From Acidobacteriota bacterium (GTDB taxonomy: Bacteria; Acidobacteriota; Blastocatellia; Pyrinomonadales; Pyrinomonadaceae): a DNA stretch of 64,000 nt. This document shows positions 1 through 9,239 of the stretch, piece by piece; within the stretch, counting starts at the first letter, position 1, and each line of letters starts with the position of its first letter. Location: NCBI GenBank assembly GCA_016713675.1, contig JADJOS010000001.1, positions 744,001 through 808,000 on the forward strand, written 5' to 3'. A program made the position numbers and the translations under genes. Below the pieces are notes generated by a model, which was not told the origin of the DNA, made no database searches, and saw nothing but the letters and a program-made list of their open reading frames with translations.

Positions 1-2
1 CT

Positions 3-179
3 GGACTCGCTCCAAAGTTCCTGCCGAAACGCGTTTCTCGCGTTCTCACTGCCCGTGTTGAACTCGCACCAGCCGGTCAAATATTGCGCAGCATCAAGAA
101 CAAAGACGAGGCGATCGTCCGGGAAATAAAGTCGGACGATCTGTCGGCGATAGAGCCGGTCTCGGCCTTGCCAAATTAA
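3..179 (+). CDS. C-terminal end of an unrecognised protein (5' truncated by window edge)
   Basis: An open frame enters from the left edge and ends at TAA 177-179, giving 58 residues. It includes FLPKRVSRVLTARVELAPAG and ends in SALPN. The two other forward frames close within about 110 bases. I do not recognise the family from this tail, and no function is offered. It is followed by about 90 bases without a gene and then the promoter of the clpC-like gene, so it probably belongs to a separate transcription unit. Confidence 0.5.
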   Translation, partial: GLAPKFLPKRVSRVLTARVELAPAGQILRSIKNKDEAIVREIKSDDLSAIEPVSALPN

Positions 180-269
180 TTGCGGCCGAGACGCATTTTC
201 TTCTGGATTTTCGCGAGCTTTGCAACTGTATTTTACGCAAGCTCGTTAGAAAATAAACTACGTAAGAAA

Positions 270-300
270 TTGACGCGTCGGCACGAATTTTCGATATAAT
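270..300 (+). promoter_or_regulatory. Sigma-70-like promoter of the clpC-type gene
   Basis: TTGACG at 270-275 and a perfect TATAAT at 295-300 are separated by 19 bases, slightly longer than the preferred 17. The predicted transcript would start near 307, about 33 bases upstream of the chosen ATG at 340. This is the best match to a housekeeping promoter that I noticed in the window. No CIRCE element or other heat-shock operator was seen around it. Confidence 0.6.
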
Positions 301-339
301 TATTGTCGTTAGCTGAAAATTCGTTTGGTCGCAAACTAT

Positions 340-2733
340 ATGTTCGAACGCTACACCGAAAGGTCTCGCCGGGTTATCTTTTTTGCTCGCTACGAAGCGC
401 TCCAATACGGTTCGCAGGTCATCGCACCTGAACATATCCTTTTGGGATTGATGCGAGAGGATAAGAATCTCTCAGCGAGATTTTTCCCGTTTCGCCACGC
501 CTTGACGGTCGATACGATCCGCCGCGATGTTGAGGAACGTATCGTTCTGAAAGAACGCATTCCGCAATCTTCAGAGCTGCATCTTTCACCGATCACCAAA
601 CGCATTCTCTTTTACGCTAACGAAGAAAGCCGCCAGTTAAAAAACCGCCATATCGGGCCTGAGCATCTGCTGCTCGGCCTTGTCCGAGAGGAAAAATCGA
701 TCGCAGCGGAAATCTTGTTCGGTTACGGCCTTAGGCTGCACGACGTTCGCGACGAGATGAGCCGCCAGGCAGCAGTTCCGGGCGTTTTTGCTCCGGCGAA
801 AGACAACAGCAAGACGCCAAGTCTAACGGAATTTACGCGTGACCTGACCATCGAAGCCTCGGATGGACGGCTCGATCCGCTGATCGGCCGCGAGCCCGAG
901 ATCGAACGACTGATCGAGATCCTCTGTCGCCGCACCAAGAACAATCCTGTCCTGATCGGCGAGTCGGGAGTCGGAAAGACGGCAATAATCGAGGGACTTG
1001 CCCAGCGCATAGTTGATCGAAATGTACCGAGTTTTCTCGAGAATAAACGCATCCTTTCTCTCGACCTTTCGCTGATCGTAGCGGGAACGAAATACCGAGG
1101 GCAATTCGAAGAACGCCTGAAGAAGATAATGGCCGAACTGCGTGAGACCAGCGATTCGATCGTCTTCATAGACGAACTCCACACGCTCGTCGGTGCCGGT
1201 TCGGCAGAAGGTACGCTCGACGCGGCTAACATCTTAAAGCCCGCACTTTCACGCGGCGAGATCCAATGTATCGGAGCCACGACGCCTGGGGAATACCGCA
1301 AGACCATCGAAAAAGACCGGGCCCTCGAACGCCGTTTTCAGGCGGTCAAGGTCGATCCGCCGAACGAGGCCGAGGCTCTGACGATCATTAAGGGAATCGT
1401 TGAACGCTACGAAGCGTTCCATCAAATTCGTTATTCGCAAGATGCTCTCGCGGCCGCCGTACAGCAATCGAACCGCTACATCGCCGACCGATTTTTGCCT
1501 GACAAGGCTATCGATGTTTTGGACGAAGCCGGAGCAAGGGCCAAGCTACGGTACCAGCATGAAAATCGCGGTGAGCCCTCGTGGAAAGAGACTGTTGAGA
1601 ACTGGAAACGCGTTGCCGCCAACGAAGATCAATTGATCTCCTACGAGCTGCAGACGCTCGAAGATTCGTTCTTTGCGGTCGAAGTGACGCGTGACGACGT
1701 TGAGGAAGTGATCGCCCGCTGGACCGGAATTCCGGTCGCGTCGATCAAGCAGGAAGAAGCTCAAAAGCTAATGAAGATCGAGGCGGCACTGCACGAACGC
1801 ATCGTCTCGCAGCGTCCGGCGATCTCGGCTCTGGCACGGGCGATCCGCCGTTCGCGTGCCGGACTCAAGAATCCGAGCCGGCCTGTCGGATCGTTCCTTT
1901 TTCTCGGCCCGACCGGTGTTGGCAAGACAGAGGTTGCCCGCAGTCTCGCGGAATTTCTCTTTGGCTCGGAACGCTCGCTCATTCGATTTGACATGAGCGA
2001 ATTCATGGAGAAGCACTCGGTCTCGAAATTCATCGGCTCGCCTCCGGGATATGTCGGCCACGAAGAAGGCGGACAGTTGACCGAGAAATTACGGCGTTCG
2101 CCGTACGCGGTCGTGCTGTTCGACGAGGTCGAAAAGGCACATCCCGATCTCTTCAATGTTTTGCTGCAGGTCTTTGAGGACGGGGTTTTGACCGATGCCA
2201 TGGGGCAAACGGTCGATTGCAAACACGCGATCTTTATCATGACGTCGAACCTGGGTGCACGGGTTATCCAAAAGAGCGGCACACTCGGATTTCAGGCGAA
2301 TGCAGCGTCGTCGCGTGACAAGCTCGAAGATCAAGTGATGGCGATCGTCCGTCAGACATTCGCTCCCGAATTTATTAATCGTCTGGACGAGATCGTGCTG
2401 TTTGACGAGCTGAATGATGAGGCCTTGCTTGAGATCATCGACCTGCAAGTCGGCCGTCTCAACACGATCCTCGAAAACCGCCAGCTCAAGATCAGCCTGA
2501 CCACGGACGCCAAACAATGGCTCATCGACCGCACATGCGGCGACCGAAAGTATGGTGCGAGGCCGCTGAAACGGGCACTTCAGAAATATATCGAGGATGA
2601 GCTGTCCGAAGGTTTGCTGCAGGGCGATGTCGCCGAAGACTCGTCGGTCGAGGTCTTTCTCGATGGCGAAAACCTGGCCTACCGGACGCTCGCGGCAGAA
2701 CAAAGCGAAAAGGAGCTGTCGCAAAAGGCTTAG
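340..2733 (+). CDS. clpC: ATP-dependent Clp protease ATP-binding subunit, ClpC type
   Basis: A AAA+ unfoldase that would feed substrates to ClpP in the cytoplasm. The 797-residue protein begins [17 protein letters not shown], the usual ClpC start, so ATG 340 is preferred over the in-frame TTG at 325. Order: double Clp-N repeat (about 1-140), D1 with Walker A GESGVGKT (about 207-214) and Walker B VFIDELH, then D2 with GPTGVGKT (about 523-530), [13 protein letters not shown] and a D2-small C-terminal domain. A TLGF motif near residue 648 matches the [LIV]-G-[FL] loop that docks ClpP, which separates it from ClpB. The segment between D1 and D2 is short and I see no clear UVR motif there, unlike Bacillus ClpC. 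No clpP lies in the window. No good ribosome-binding site precedes the ATG. Confidence 0.9.
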   Translation: MFERYTERSRRVIFFARYEALQYGSQVIAPEHILLGLMREDKNLSARFFPFRHALTVDTIRRDVEERIVLKERIPQSSELHLSPITKRILFYANEESRQLKNRHIGPEHLLLGLVREEKSIAAEILFGYGLRLHDVRDEMSRQAAVPGVFAPAKDNSKTPSLTEFTRDLTIEASDGRLDPLIGREPEIERLIEILCRRTKNNPVLIGESGVGKTAIIEGLAQRIVDRNVPSFLENKRILSLDLSLIVAGTKYRGQFEERLKKIMAELRETSDSIVFIDELHTLVGAGSAEGTLDAANILKPALSRGEIQCIGATTPGEYRKTIEKDRALERRFQAVKVDPPNEAEALTIIKGIVERYEAFHQIRYSQDALAAAVQQSNRYIADRFLPDKAIDVLDEAGARAKLRYQHENRGEPSWKETVENWKRVAANEDQLISYELQTLEDSFFAVEVTRDDVEEVIARWTGIPVASIKQEEAQKLMKIEAALHERIVSQRPAISALARAIRRSRAGLKNPSRPVGSFLFLGPTGVGKTEVARSLAEFLFGSERSLIRFDMSEFMEKHSVSKFIGSPPGYVGHEEGGQLTEKLRRSPYAVVLFDEVEKAHPDLFNVLLQVFEDGVLTDAMGQTVDCKHAIFIMTSNLGARVIQKSGTLGFQANAASSRDKLEDQVMAIVRQTFAPEFINRLDEIVLFDELNDEALLEIIDLQVGRLNTILENRQLKISLTTDAKQWLIDRTCGDRKYGARPLKRALQKYIEDELSEGLLQGDVAEDSSVEVFLDGENLAYRTLAAEQSEKELSQKA

Positions 2734-2742
2734 AACAAAAAG

Positions 2743-2967
2743 ATGTACCGCCGTTCAAAGTTTATCGAAGTGCTGCTCGAGATCCGCAAGGAAATGTCCG
2801 CCGAGGCTGACTTTGACGTAGATCTGTTTTCTGAGATGGCCCGCACCGGCAGCACCTCGGTCACGGAAAAGGATCGAAAAGAAATGCGCACCGCCGAACC
2901 GCCTAACACGGCCGACGACGCGATAGCACGTGTCGAAAGCCACACCGACCTTGTTCCCGAAACCTGA
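2743..2967 (+). CDS. Small conserved-looking hypothetical protein (74 aa)
   Basis: The ATG lies 9 bases after the clpC-type stop, so it is probably co-transcribed. The product is acidic and hydrophilic, with EVLLEIRKEMSAEADFDVDL near the N-terminus and no signal peptide, membrane segment or cysteine. The N-terminal half looks helical and the C-terminal half is Thr/Pro/Ala-rich and probably disordered. I do not recognise a family. Its tight placement behind an unfoldase suggests an accessory or adaptor role, but that is only positional inference. Confidence 0.55.
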   Translation: MYRRSKFIEVLLEIRKEMSAEADFDVDLFSEMARTGSTSVTEKDRKEMRTAEPPNTADDAIARVESHTDLVPET

Positions 2968-3013
2968 TCCGCCTTGTAGATACCACAAAGAATTGATTTA
3001 ATAACGGCTATCG

Positions 3014-3586
3014 ATGCTTCGCTATCTGGTCTCCATCATCTTTGTGCTCATTGTGATCGCTGCTTCAGGGGCGATCTATTTCCCAAGTTATTGGGTCCAT
3101 CGATATGACGGCCTGATCGAGCGGCAGGCCCGTGTTTACCGCGTCGACGCAAAATTGGTCTGGAGCATCATTTACGAAGAGACCTATTTTCGGGCGTGGA
3201 AGATCGGTGCCGACGAAGAAGTCGGGCTGATGCAGGTGACGCCCGTCGTTGCTCGAGAATGGGCCAAGGAAACAGGCCTCAAGGAATTTGAAAAGCAGGC
3301 AGCCGAGAACGTCAACACGTTTCTTGCTGACCCGGAACGAAACATCCAGGTCGGCTGCTGGTATTACGAAAAGCTCCGCGAAAAATACCGCGATCTGCCG
3401 TCTGAGACCGCTATGACCCTAGCTGCCTACAACGCCGGCCCGAGCCGTGTCGAGGAATGGACACGCGAAACGGACACTGGTGTTCTGTCCGAATCCGATT
3501 TTGTTGCCCGCATAGGAATCGCCTCGACCAAAAACTACGTCTCATCTATCCTCACGCGATACCGATCGGTTCCAGCACAAAAATGA
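3014..3586 (+). CDS. Membrane-anchored lytic transglycosylase, SLT domain
   Basis: Cleaves the MurNAc-GlcNAc bond of peptidoglycan in the periplasm. The 190-residue protein has an N-terminal hydrophobic anchor (about residues 3-24, uncleaved or a signal anchor) followed directly by a compact SLT domain. Catalytic-Glu context is SIIYEETYF (Glu55/Glu56), followed by GLMQVTP (about 71-77) and AYNAGPSRVEEW, the three hallmark motifs of family 1 transglycosylases. There are no TPR or LysM modules, in contrast to the larger Slt-type enzyme at 10175-12601. The start is 47 bases after the small upstream ORF. A dispersed repeat begins within 10 bases of its stop. Confidence 0.88.
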   Translation: MLRYLVSIIFVLIVIAASGAIYFPSYWVHRYDGLIERQARVYRVDAKLVWSIIYEETYFRAWKIGADEEVGLMQVTPVVAREWAKETGLKEFEKQAAENVNTFLADPERNIQVGCWYYEKLREKYRDLPSETAMTLAAYNAGPSRVEEWTRETDTGVLSESDFVARIGIASTKNYVSSILTRYRSVPAQK

Positions 3587-3595
3587 TGACATCGG

Positions 3596-3801
3596 GCGCG
3601 TTTTTGGTGAAGACCAAACGTGTAATTTTCACCTCACAATAAAATTGTGGTACGTACCACAATTTCATCAACAAAATTGCGAAAAGTGCCGTAAAAATGC
3701 ATTCTGCGACAGTTTTTAAGGGGGACAGCGACAATGTTTTAGGGGGCTTGCGACAGTAAAAAACAGGGTCAGCGACAATAAAAAAGACCCCCAGCGACAA
3801 T
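3596..3801. repeat. Dispersed intergenic repeat, copy A (about 206 bp)
   Basis: Matches 35919-36125. The core 160 bases (3642-3801 against 35966-36125) align without gaps with about 12 mismatches, and the last 65 or so bases are identical. Parts: an upstream block ending TTTTCACCTCA; a perfect 24-bp palindrome at 3642-3665 centred on GTAC; then a roughly 23-base periodic array in which GCGACA(A/G)T recurs between G-rich and A/T-rich tracts. In copy A, GACAGTTTTT (3708-3717) is mirrored by AAAAACTGTC (3817-3826) just beyond the core. It sits immediately after a gene stop. No transposase is linked, so it is best described as a small non-autonomous or regulatory repeat. Confidence 0.8.
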
Positions 3802-4048
3802 CGTAAAACGGGTATAAAAAACTGTCACAGGCCGCCGCTGCGGTCCAATTGTAACAAAGACCCATCGCTCCCCAACATTCCCATTCAAAAGAGCGATCTC
3901 CAACATCCCATCGCCGCCCCATTCGCAACTCATCAGCACCAAGATGCCGTTCGGCGTCCAACCGCTCCACACAATACGAGGAAAAAATTAACAAGTGTCC
4001 GCTAACTTCGGATTTTCGATTTCGTCGCAGTTTTGTTCTAATTGTCCA
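3802..4048. other. Intergenic remainder between repeat A and amidohydrolase
   Basis: About 250 bases without a convincing gene. On the minus strand a 67-codon frame (3769-3972) reads plausibly as protein (it contains WSGWTPNGILVLM and GERWVFVTIG), but its 3' end runs into repeat copy A and it lacks a good start. It could be the stump of a gene truncated by the repeat. No terminator or clear promoter was seen. Confidence 0.4.
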
Positions 4049-5357
4049 ATGAAGATCATCGCTGCCGATCATGTTTTGCCGATCTCGTCCGAGCCAATAG
4101 CGAATGGTGCGGTCGCGATCGACGGCGCTCAGATCGCGGCAGTTGGGACGAGGGACGAGATCGCTCAGCAATTTCCGGGGATCGATATCGAAGATCTGGG
4201 CGAGGCGGCGATCATGCCGGGCATGGTCAATTGCCATTCGCATCTCGAGATCACCTCGATGCGCGGGTGCCTGGATGATGTAGAGCATGATTTTGCGGCT
4301 TGGCTGCTCAAGCTAAATGGCCTACGAGCGGAGCTTTCTGACGAAGACATTCTCGCCGCAGCTGTAAACGGAGCGATCGAAGGTGCCCGTGCGGGCGTGA
4401 CGTGTTTTGGCGATATCGGGCGTATGGGGCATGCCGGCGTGCATGCATTAAAAACGGTTGGCCTTCGCGGCATCGTTTTTCAGGAGACCGAGTTTTCGCC
4501 GGACAACCGGACGGCAGACGACAATTTTCTCACGCTTGCAGCGAAATTCGAGCAGCTTAAAAGTGAAGAGACCGAGCTTGTCCGCGTGGGCCTTTCGCCG
4601 CATTCGCCGTACACGGTCGGGTCGCGTTTGTTCGAGCTGATCGCTCAGTACTCGATCCTAAACCGTGTTCCGCTGACGATCCACGCCGCCGAATCGATGG
4701 ATGAGCACGAACTGATGACGCAGGGCACCGGATTTTTCACCTCGGTGTATGAAAAATACGGTATCGATTGGAACAGCCCGCACTGCACGCCGATCGAATA
4801 CCTCGAACGCCTCGGCGTTCTATCAACACAACCGCTGCTTGCCCATTGCGTCGTTGTCTCCGGACAGCGACATCAAACGGATCGCTTCAAACGGAGCAAA
4901 GATCGCCCACTGCCCGAAATCAAACGCAAAATTCGGCCACGGCTACGCGCCGTTCGAAGCGTTTCTCGACGCCGGCATCGCGGTCGGTCTCGGCAGCGAT
5001 TCCGTCGCCAGCAACAACACCTGCGACCTGCTCGAAGAATCCCGCTTCGCCGCCTTGGTTGCACGAAACCGCACCAATTGCGGAAGCCCGCACGAAGTAA
5101 GGGCGTTTTCGTCACCGAAGTTCATCTCAGCCAAACAAATGCTCGAAACCGCAACGCTCGGCGGAGCCAAAGCCCTCGGCCTCGACCACCTCATCGGCAC
5201 ACTCGACCCAGGCAAACAAGCCGACATCGCCGTCATCTCACTCGCCAACATCGCCCAGCAGCCCGTCAGCGATGTTCACACCGCGCTGGTTTTCGCGTCG
5301 AATGCGAGGGATGTAGTGAAAGTCCTAGTCAGCGGAAAGGAAGTAGTTTTGGACTAA
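4049..5357 (+). CDS. Metal-dependent amidohydrolase (chlorohydrolase/deaminase type), frameshifted
   Basis: An MtaD/TrzN/SsnA-type amidohydrolase, which removes amino or halide groups from a small heterocyclic or nucleoside-like substrate; the exact substrate cannot be read. Start MKIIAADHVLPI at ATG 4049. Metal-site motifs are all present: NCHSHLE, TIHAAES, LLAHC and GLGSDSVASNN. The frame changes at about 4862: LLAHCVVVS is followed in the next frame by DSDIKRIASNGAKIAHCPKS, and removing one G of the GG at 4862-4863 restores about 435 residues, a normal family length. The lesion is either a sequencing insertion or a recent mutation, since both halves look undamaged. The stop overlaps the convergent DUF2314 gene by 4 bases. 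Confidence 0.85.
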
Positions 5358-6412
5358 TTGAAGAAACTCGGAAACTCGCGTTTGATGAACTTATCCAGTG
5401 CAGGCTCGTTAAGTCCCGGACCTCTAATACCCTTAGCGATGATTTGGCCAACATCGTCCGAGACAGGCGTGCCGAATGCCGCCATCTTGAATCCTGTCTT
5501 ATTGGCTGCAAAATCGGCGTTTAGATCACCAATGGCCATACGGAGTTTGATCGGCAGGATGTACAGAGCATCTGCCCTAAAGGCACCAAACGTCTTAGCC
5601 GAGGCACTTTTGTTTGATGGCGATTCAGACAGAACCAATTTGATCTGCTTTAATTCGATCTCTTTGCCGTCGATAGTAACATATACCCTTTTTAGCGGTA
5701 GTTCGAGCTTGTCTTGGGCCACCGCCGTAATAAGAATTACCGCATTTCCGTCGAGGGCCGAATATTCTTTCTCATCGCGCGGATAACCAATGTCGTACAG
5801 TATCACGCGTGGAATTGGGGCATTGGCTTGATATCGAATCGCGGCTTCCTCGATCCGCTGGCTCATTCTTTCCGGTGTTGCGGGCTGATCACGCCATATT
5901 GGAGCATCAATGACATGTCCGGCCTGATATGCGTCCAAAAACTTGCCAACAAAATTTCCATCTTCGGAACCATCGGGTTTAGAGATCGTCCAGTCGATCA
6001 GTTCACCTTCTTGAAAAGTATATGGATCTCCGAACTTAAACCCCTCTACCAATTGAATGTCGCTCGCGATCACACCCTTCACTTTGCCATTGGCTATGTC
6101 CTTGACCGCCACGAAAACCTGTTCAAAGCGGCCTTTTGGGTCGCGCAATCTCGTTGTAATAAAGAACGAATGCTTGGGCGGGAGTCCTTTGAGAAAACGC
6201 TCCTTCGCCTGAGGATATGTTCTTTTCGCTGTCTCGATATGAGGTTTGATAGCCTCGTCAAATTTCTGAGTTTCCCCGCGTACTACATCGATAGGCTTAT
6301 CCTTTGGAGCGTTTGGGGCTATGTGGATCTCAGGAGTCGGCTGTTGAGAAAATCCAACGGATGAAATAACAAGGACAAGGATAACGGATGTGAGAATTGA
6401 GGTTGCCTTCAT
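5354..6412 (-). CDS. Secreted DUF2314-type protein
   Basis: 352 residues with a signal peptide (MKATSILTSVILVLVISSVG, cleaved near SVGFSQQ). The central part, about residues 95-165, has the DUF2314 pattern (VKGVIASDIQLVEGFKFGD followed by GELIDWTISKPDG), a small domain of unknown biochemical role. The C-terminal half resembles nothing I can name; it is an alpha/beta-looking stretch with few cysteines. The protein is predicted to be exported to the periplasm or outer membrane. The gene converges with the amidohydrolase and is followed upstream by a toxin-antitoxin pair in the same orientation, separated by about 40 bases. No function is proposed. Confidence 0.75.
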   Translation of the reverse strand: MKATSILTSVILVLVISSVGFSQQPTPEIHIAPNAPKDKPIDVVRGETQKFDEAIKPHIETAKRTYPQAKERFLKGLPPKHSFFITTRLRDPKGRFEQVFVAVKDIANGKVKGVIASDIQLVEGFKFGDPYTFQEGELIDWTISKPDGSEDGNFVGKFLDAYQAGHVIDAPIWRDQPATPERMSQRIEEAAIRYQANAPIPRVILYDIGYPRDEKEYSALDGNAVILITAVAQDKLELPLKRVYVTIDGKEIELKQIKLVLSESPSNKSASAKTFGAFRADALYILPIKLRMAIGDLNADFAANKTGFKMAAFGTPVSDDVGQIIAKGIRGPGLNEPALDKFIKREFPSFFN

Positions 6413-6454
6413 ATGGTTTGTTAGTTGTCCACCGGTTGCATTGGGTTGGATTAT

Positions 6455-6748
6455 CTATTCGAGTCGCTTGCGCCAATAGCCATGTTCACGACTATCGTGC
6501 ATAATAGCAACGATCACGACGCCCGCGTTGTCCTCAAGATAAATTACTGAATAGGGAAAAACGTCAACGACCTTTCGACGAAAGTCATCTTCAAGAAATG
6601 GCCATCTTGTTGGAGAATCGCAAACTCTCTCAATCGCAGATTCGATACATTCGATAAATCGCCTGTCAAGGCCAATTTCCCTAAGGCCGTAAAAATGCGA
6701 GGCCTTCTGATACTCGTCCAGTGCATCGTCTTGCCAACGAAATCTCAT
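6455..6748 (-). CDS. ParE/RelE-family toxin
   Basis: 97 residues with the ParE/RelE superfamily layout: FRWQDDALDEYQKASHFY at the N-terminus, a central helix, RRKVVDVFPYSVIYLED, and a final VVIVAIMHDSREHGYWRKRL. The C-terminal HDSR...YW pattern is typical of chromosomal ParE-like toxins paired with TIGR02574-type antitoxins. ParE toxins poison gyrase and RelE toxins cleave ribosome-bound mRNA; the sequence alone does not decide which. The start overlaps the antitoxin stop by 4 bases, the usual translational coupling in such modules. Confidence 0.85.
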   Translation of the reverse strand: MRFRWQDDALDEYQKASHFYGLREIGLDRRFIECIESAIERVCDSPTRWPFLEDDFRRKVVDVFPYSVIYLEDNAGVVIVAIMHDSREHGYWRKRLE

Positions 6749-6981
6749 TTTCGAATTGAGGCCCGCACCTGAGCAAGTCCAACTTCACCATCGATGAGTA
6801 CTGCCTTACCAGATTTAACTTCGGCAACCCGACGACGGATCTCGGTTATCCATGCCTCTCGAACGGCAACTGCGTCTTCTCGTTCATCGAGACTCTCCAT
6901 TAATCGGTCGGCAAGAACAGCTCGATCTGCGATGGGAAGCGACAATGCGGTCTCAGTTATATCTTCGATCAACACGCCCAT
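6745..6981 (-). CDS. Addiction-module antitoxin (TIGR02574 type)
   Basis: 78 residues, upstream of and overlapping the ParE-type toxin. The helical N-terminus (ALSLPIADRAVLADRLMESL) and the internal AWITEIRRRVAEVKSG are characteristic of the short putative addiction-module antitoxins that partner ParE-like toxins. It would bind and neutralise the toxin and probably repress its own operon. The antitoxin-first order and 4-base overlap support a genuine type II module. About 40 bases separate it from the preceding S9 peptidase stop; the module is on the same strand. Confidence 0.82.
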   Translation of the reverse strand: MGVLIEDITETALSLPIADRAVLADRLMESLDEREDAVAVREAWITEIRRRVAEVKSGKAVLIDGEVGLAQVRASIRK

Positions 6982-7021
6982 AATTCTTAAGAATACGTCG
7001 ATTCATATTTGATTTCAATAT

Positions 7022-9160
7022 CTATTTTACCGGTGCTACCTCGTATTCAGGCTTGGGCGTTCCCATCAGCCATTTGTCGAACCAGCCGACGATGTGCTGT
7101 AGCCGTTCGATGCGGTGCCAGGGTTGGCCGGAGCGTGAGAGTTCGTGGCCTTCGTTTGGGAAGCGGACCATGACGGTCGGAATGCGCCGGTATTTTAGGG
7201 CGCGGAAGAGCTCTTCGCCGCCAGCTCCGGTCGGTGTGCGCCAGTCGGCCTCGCCTAGGATGAACATCATCGGTGTTTGGATCTTGGCGACGTGCGTGAT
7301 CGCAGATCGCTGACGAAAGCCCTCGACATCCTCAAACGGTGCTCCCTTGAACCAGCTTGGCTGAAACTGCGCAAAATCGGCCGTGTACCACCAATTTGCC
7401 CAGTCCGAGATGTCACGCTGTGAGACGGCAGCGGCAAAACGGTTGGTTTGCGTCACTGCCCAATTGGTCAGCACGCCGCCGCCCGAGCCGCCGGTGATGC
7501 CGAGCTTTGTCTCATCGACGTAGCCGCGTTTTATCACCTCATCGACGGCGAGCATGAGATCCTTGTGATCGTCGCCGGGATAATTGTGCTGGATGATATT
7601 GCCGAAATCCTGCCCATAACTCGTTGAGCCGCGGGGGTTTGGATAGATGACGATATAGCCTTTGGCGGCCATCCATTGGAATTCGTGATCGAATACGTAA
7701 CCGTAAGCCGCGTGCGGCCCGCCGTGGATGTTGAGGATCACGGGATATTTTTTGCTCGGGTCAAAATTGGGCGGTTTCTGCACCCAGGTCTGTATCTTCT
7801 TGCCGTCAAAGCTCGTGTACCAGACATCGTCCGGCTCGGTAAGGTTGAGTTTCGCGAACAGGGCCTCGTTGACTTTGGTGAGCTGTTTCGACGAACCGCT
7901 GGTGCGGTCGAGGATGTAGAGATCGGTGACGACTGTTGGCGTGGATCGCGTGTAGACGATCTTGCCGGCGTCAGGCGTTGGCCGATAGCTCAGGATGGCC
8001 TGATCGCCTTTGGTGACGTCGCTCATTTTGCCGGTTGCGGCGTCGAAGATGCCAAGATTCGCACGGCCTTCTTTGGCGTAGCGTTCGATCAACGCCTTTC
8101 CGTCGGCGGTCCAGATCGGGCCTCCTCCGCCGCCAGCCCGCGGCGATGCGTTATCGCCACCGACCGCTCCGCCAATGTCGTAATCGAACGCGGTTGTCAG
8201 ATTCTTTGGCTGTGAATTCGCGGCAACGTCTAACACCCATAGGTCGGGCTGCGTGTAGGAAAGCACCGGCTTTTGCGATGCCGAGGCAGTGAACGCGAAT
8301 TTGCTGCCGTCGGGACTGAGGACGAGGCCGCCGACGCCCATGTCGATCTTGGTCAGCAGCGTCTGTGTGCCGCCCATGACCGGCACAGAGTAGATCTGTG
8401 TGTTGGGTCTCTCATCGTAGTACGGCTCGAAAGTGCGGTTAGTTGTGTAATAGATCCGGGCGCTGTCGCGTGACCAGACAAAGCCGCCTTCGTTAAAGGC
8501 TCCGCTGGTCAATTGTTTTGGCTGCGGCTTTTCTTCGGGGCTTTTTGGGGCGGCGATCACCCACAGATGATTGGGTCGGGTCGGGTCGAGATACCCGCCT
8601 CCATCCGCACGATAAACGGCACGTGTGATGACACGGACATCGCTCTCGCGGCTGTCCGGCGAAGGAGGCCTGTTGCCGCGGGCCAGGTCTTCAGTCGTCG
8701 CGCTGTTGCCGAAGGCAATCCATTTGCCGTCCGGCGACCAAACGGGGCTGCCGGCTCCACGCGGCAGACTCGTAAATGCCCACGAATCACCGCCGGCCAT
8801 CGACAGCATAAACAGCTGCGGTGCCGCTCCGGCTGCTGGCGTTTCGGGCGATCGGACAAACACCAGCGACTTGCCATCCGGCGACCAACGCGGCGTAGTA
8901 TCGCGGTTTCCGCCGGTGATGCGTCGAGGCTCTTCGTTTCCACTTGTCGAGACCGACCAGATCGACGTGTCGTAATTTGTCTTTGCGGCATTCACCGTCA
9001 CCTTTACAAAGGCGACGGTCGAACCGTCAGGCGAGACCTGAGGGTCACCGACCCACGCAAAATCGAACAGGTCCTTTTCAGTGATGTTTCGCTTTTGGGC
9101 GGAGGCAGTGACGGCAAAGACAAGGACTACGACGGACAGACGAACCAGCAGTTTTCGCAT
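7022..9160 (-). CDS. S9 family peptidase (acylaminoacyl/prolyl oligopeptidase type), exported
   Basis: A serine peptidase that trims short peptides. The 712-residue protein has a signal peptide (MRKLLVRLSVVVLVFAVTASAQ), a TolB/WD40-like beta-propeller (about 25-440, with repeated SPDG and RWSPDGKSLVF blades) and a C-terminal alpha/beta-hydrolase domain. The catalytic triad is visible: Ser559 in GGSGGG, Asp639 in GEADWRTP and His672 in NEGHELS. Length and order match periplasmic S9C enzymes. It stands alone, transcribed toward the toxin-antitoxin pair and 79 bases downstream of the SCO-type gene on the same strand. Substrate choice cannot be read from sequence. Confidence 0.93.
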   Translation of the reverse strand: MRKLLVRLSVVVLVFAVTASAQKRNITEKDLFDFAWVGDPQVSPDGSTVAFVKVTVNAAKTNYDTSIWSVSTSGNEEPRRITGGNRDTTPRWSPDGKSLVFVRSPETPAAGAAPQLFMLSMAGGDSWAFTSLPRGAGSPVWSPDGKWIAFGNSATTEDLARGNRPPSPDSRESDVRVITRAVYRADGGGYLDPTRPNHLWVIAAPKSPEEKPQPKQLTSGAFNEGGFVWSRDSARIYYTTNRTFEPYYDERPNTQIYSVPVMGGTQTLLTKIDMGVGGLVLSPDGSKFAFTASASQKPVLSYTQPDLWVLDVAANSQPKNLTTAFDYDIGGAVGGDNASPRAGGGGGPIWTADGKALIERYAKEGRANLGIFDAATGKMSDVTKGDQAILSYRPTPDAGKIVYTRSTPTVVTDLYILDRTSGSSKQLTKVNEALFAKLNLTEPDDVWYTSFDGKKIQTWVQKPPNFDPSKKYPVILNIHGGPHAAYGYVFDHEFQWMAAKGYIVIYPNPRGSTSYGQDFGNIIQHNYPGDDHKDLMLAVDEVIKRGYVDETKLGITGGSGGGVLTNWAVTQTNRFAAAVSQRDISDWANWWYTADFAQFQPSWFKGAPFEDVEGFRQRSAITHVAKIQTPMMFILGEADWRTPTGAGGEELFRALKYRRIPTVMVRFPNEGHELSRSGQPWHRIERLQHIVGWFDKWLMGTPKPEYEVAPVK

Positions 9161-9239
9161 ATACTCTCCAATGTTCGAAATTTGTTACGAGTTATACGGC
9201 GAGATTAGCAGTTTGTTCATCCGTTGCAAACCCGTCGGC

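Noticed and set aside
3552..3800. Minus-strand ORF in repeat A whose peptide resembles one in repeat B (shared VADPVFYCRKPPKTLSL)
   Set aside because: The likeness follows from the DNA repeat. Most base differences between copies change amino acids, so there is no sign of protein-level selection.
3720..3801. Small CRISPR-like array (GCGACA motif recurring about every 23 bases)
   Set aside because: Units are too short and degenerate, spacer parts are identical in both genomic copies, and no cas genes are present.
8513..9208. 231-codon ORF antisense to the S9 peptidase
   Set aside because: Covers conserved propeller blades of the real gene; Arg/Gly/Cys-rich composition typical of a shadow frame.
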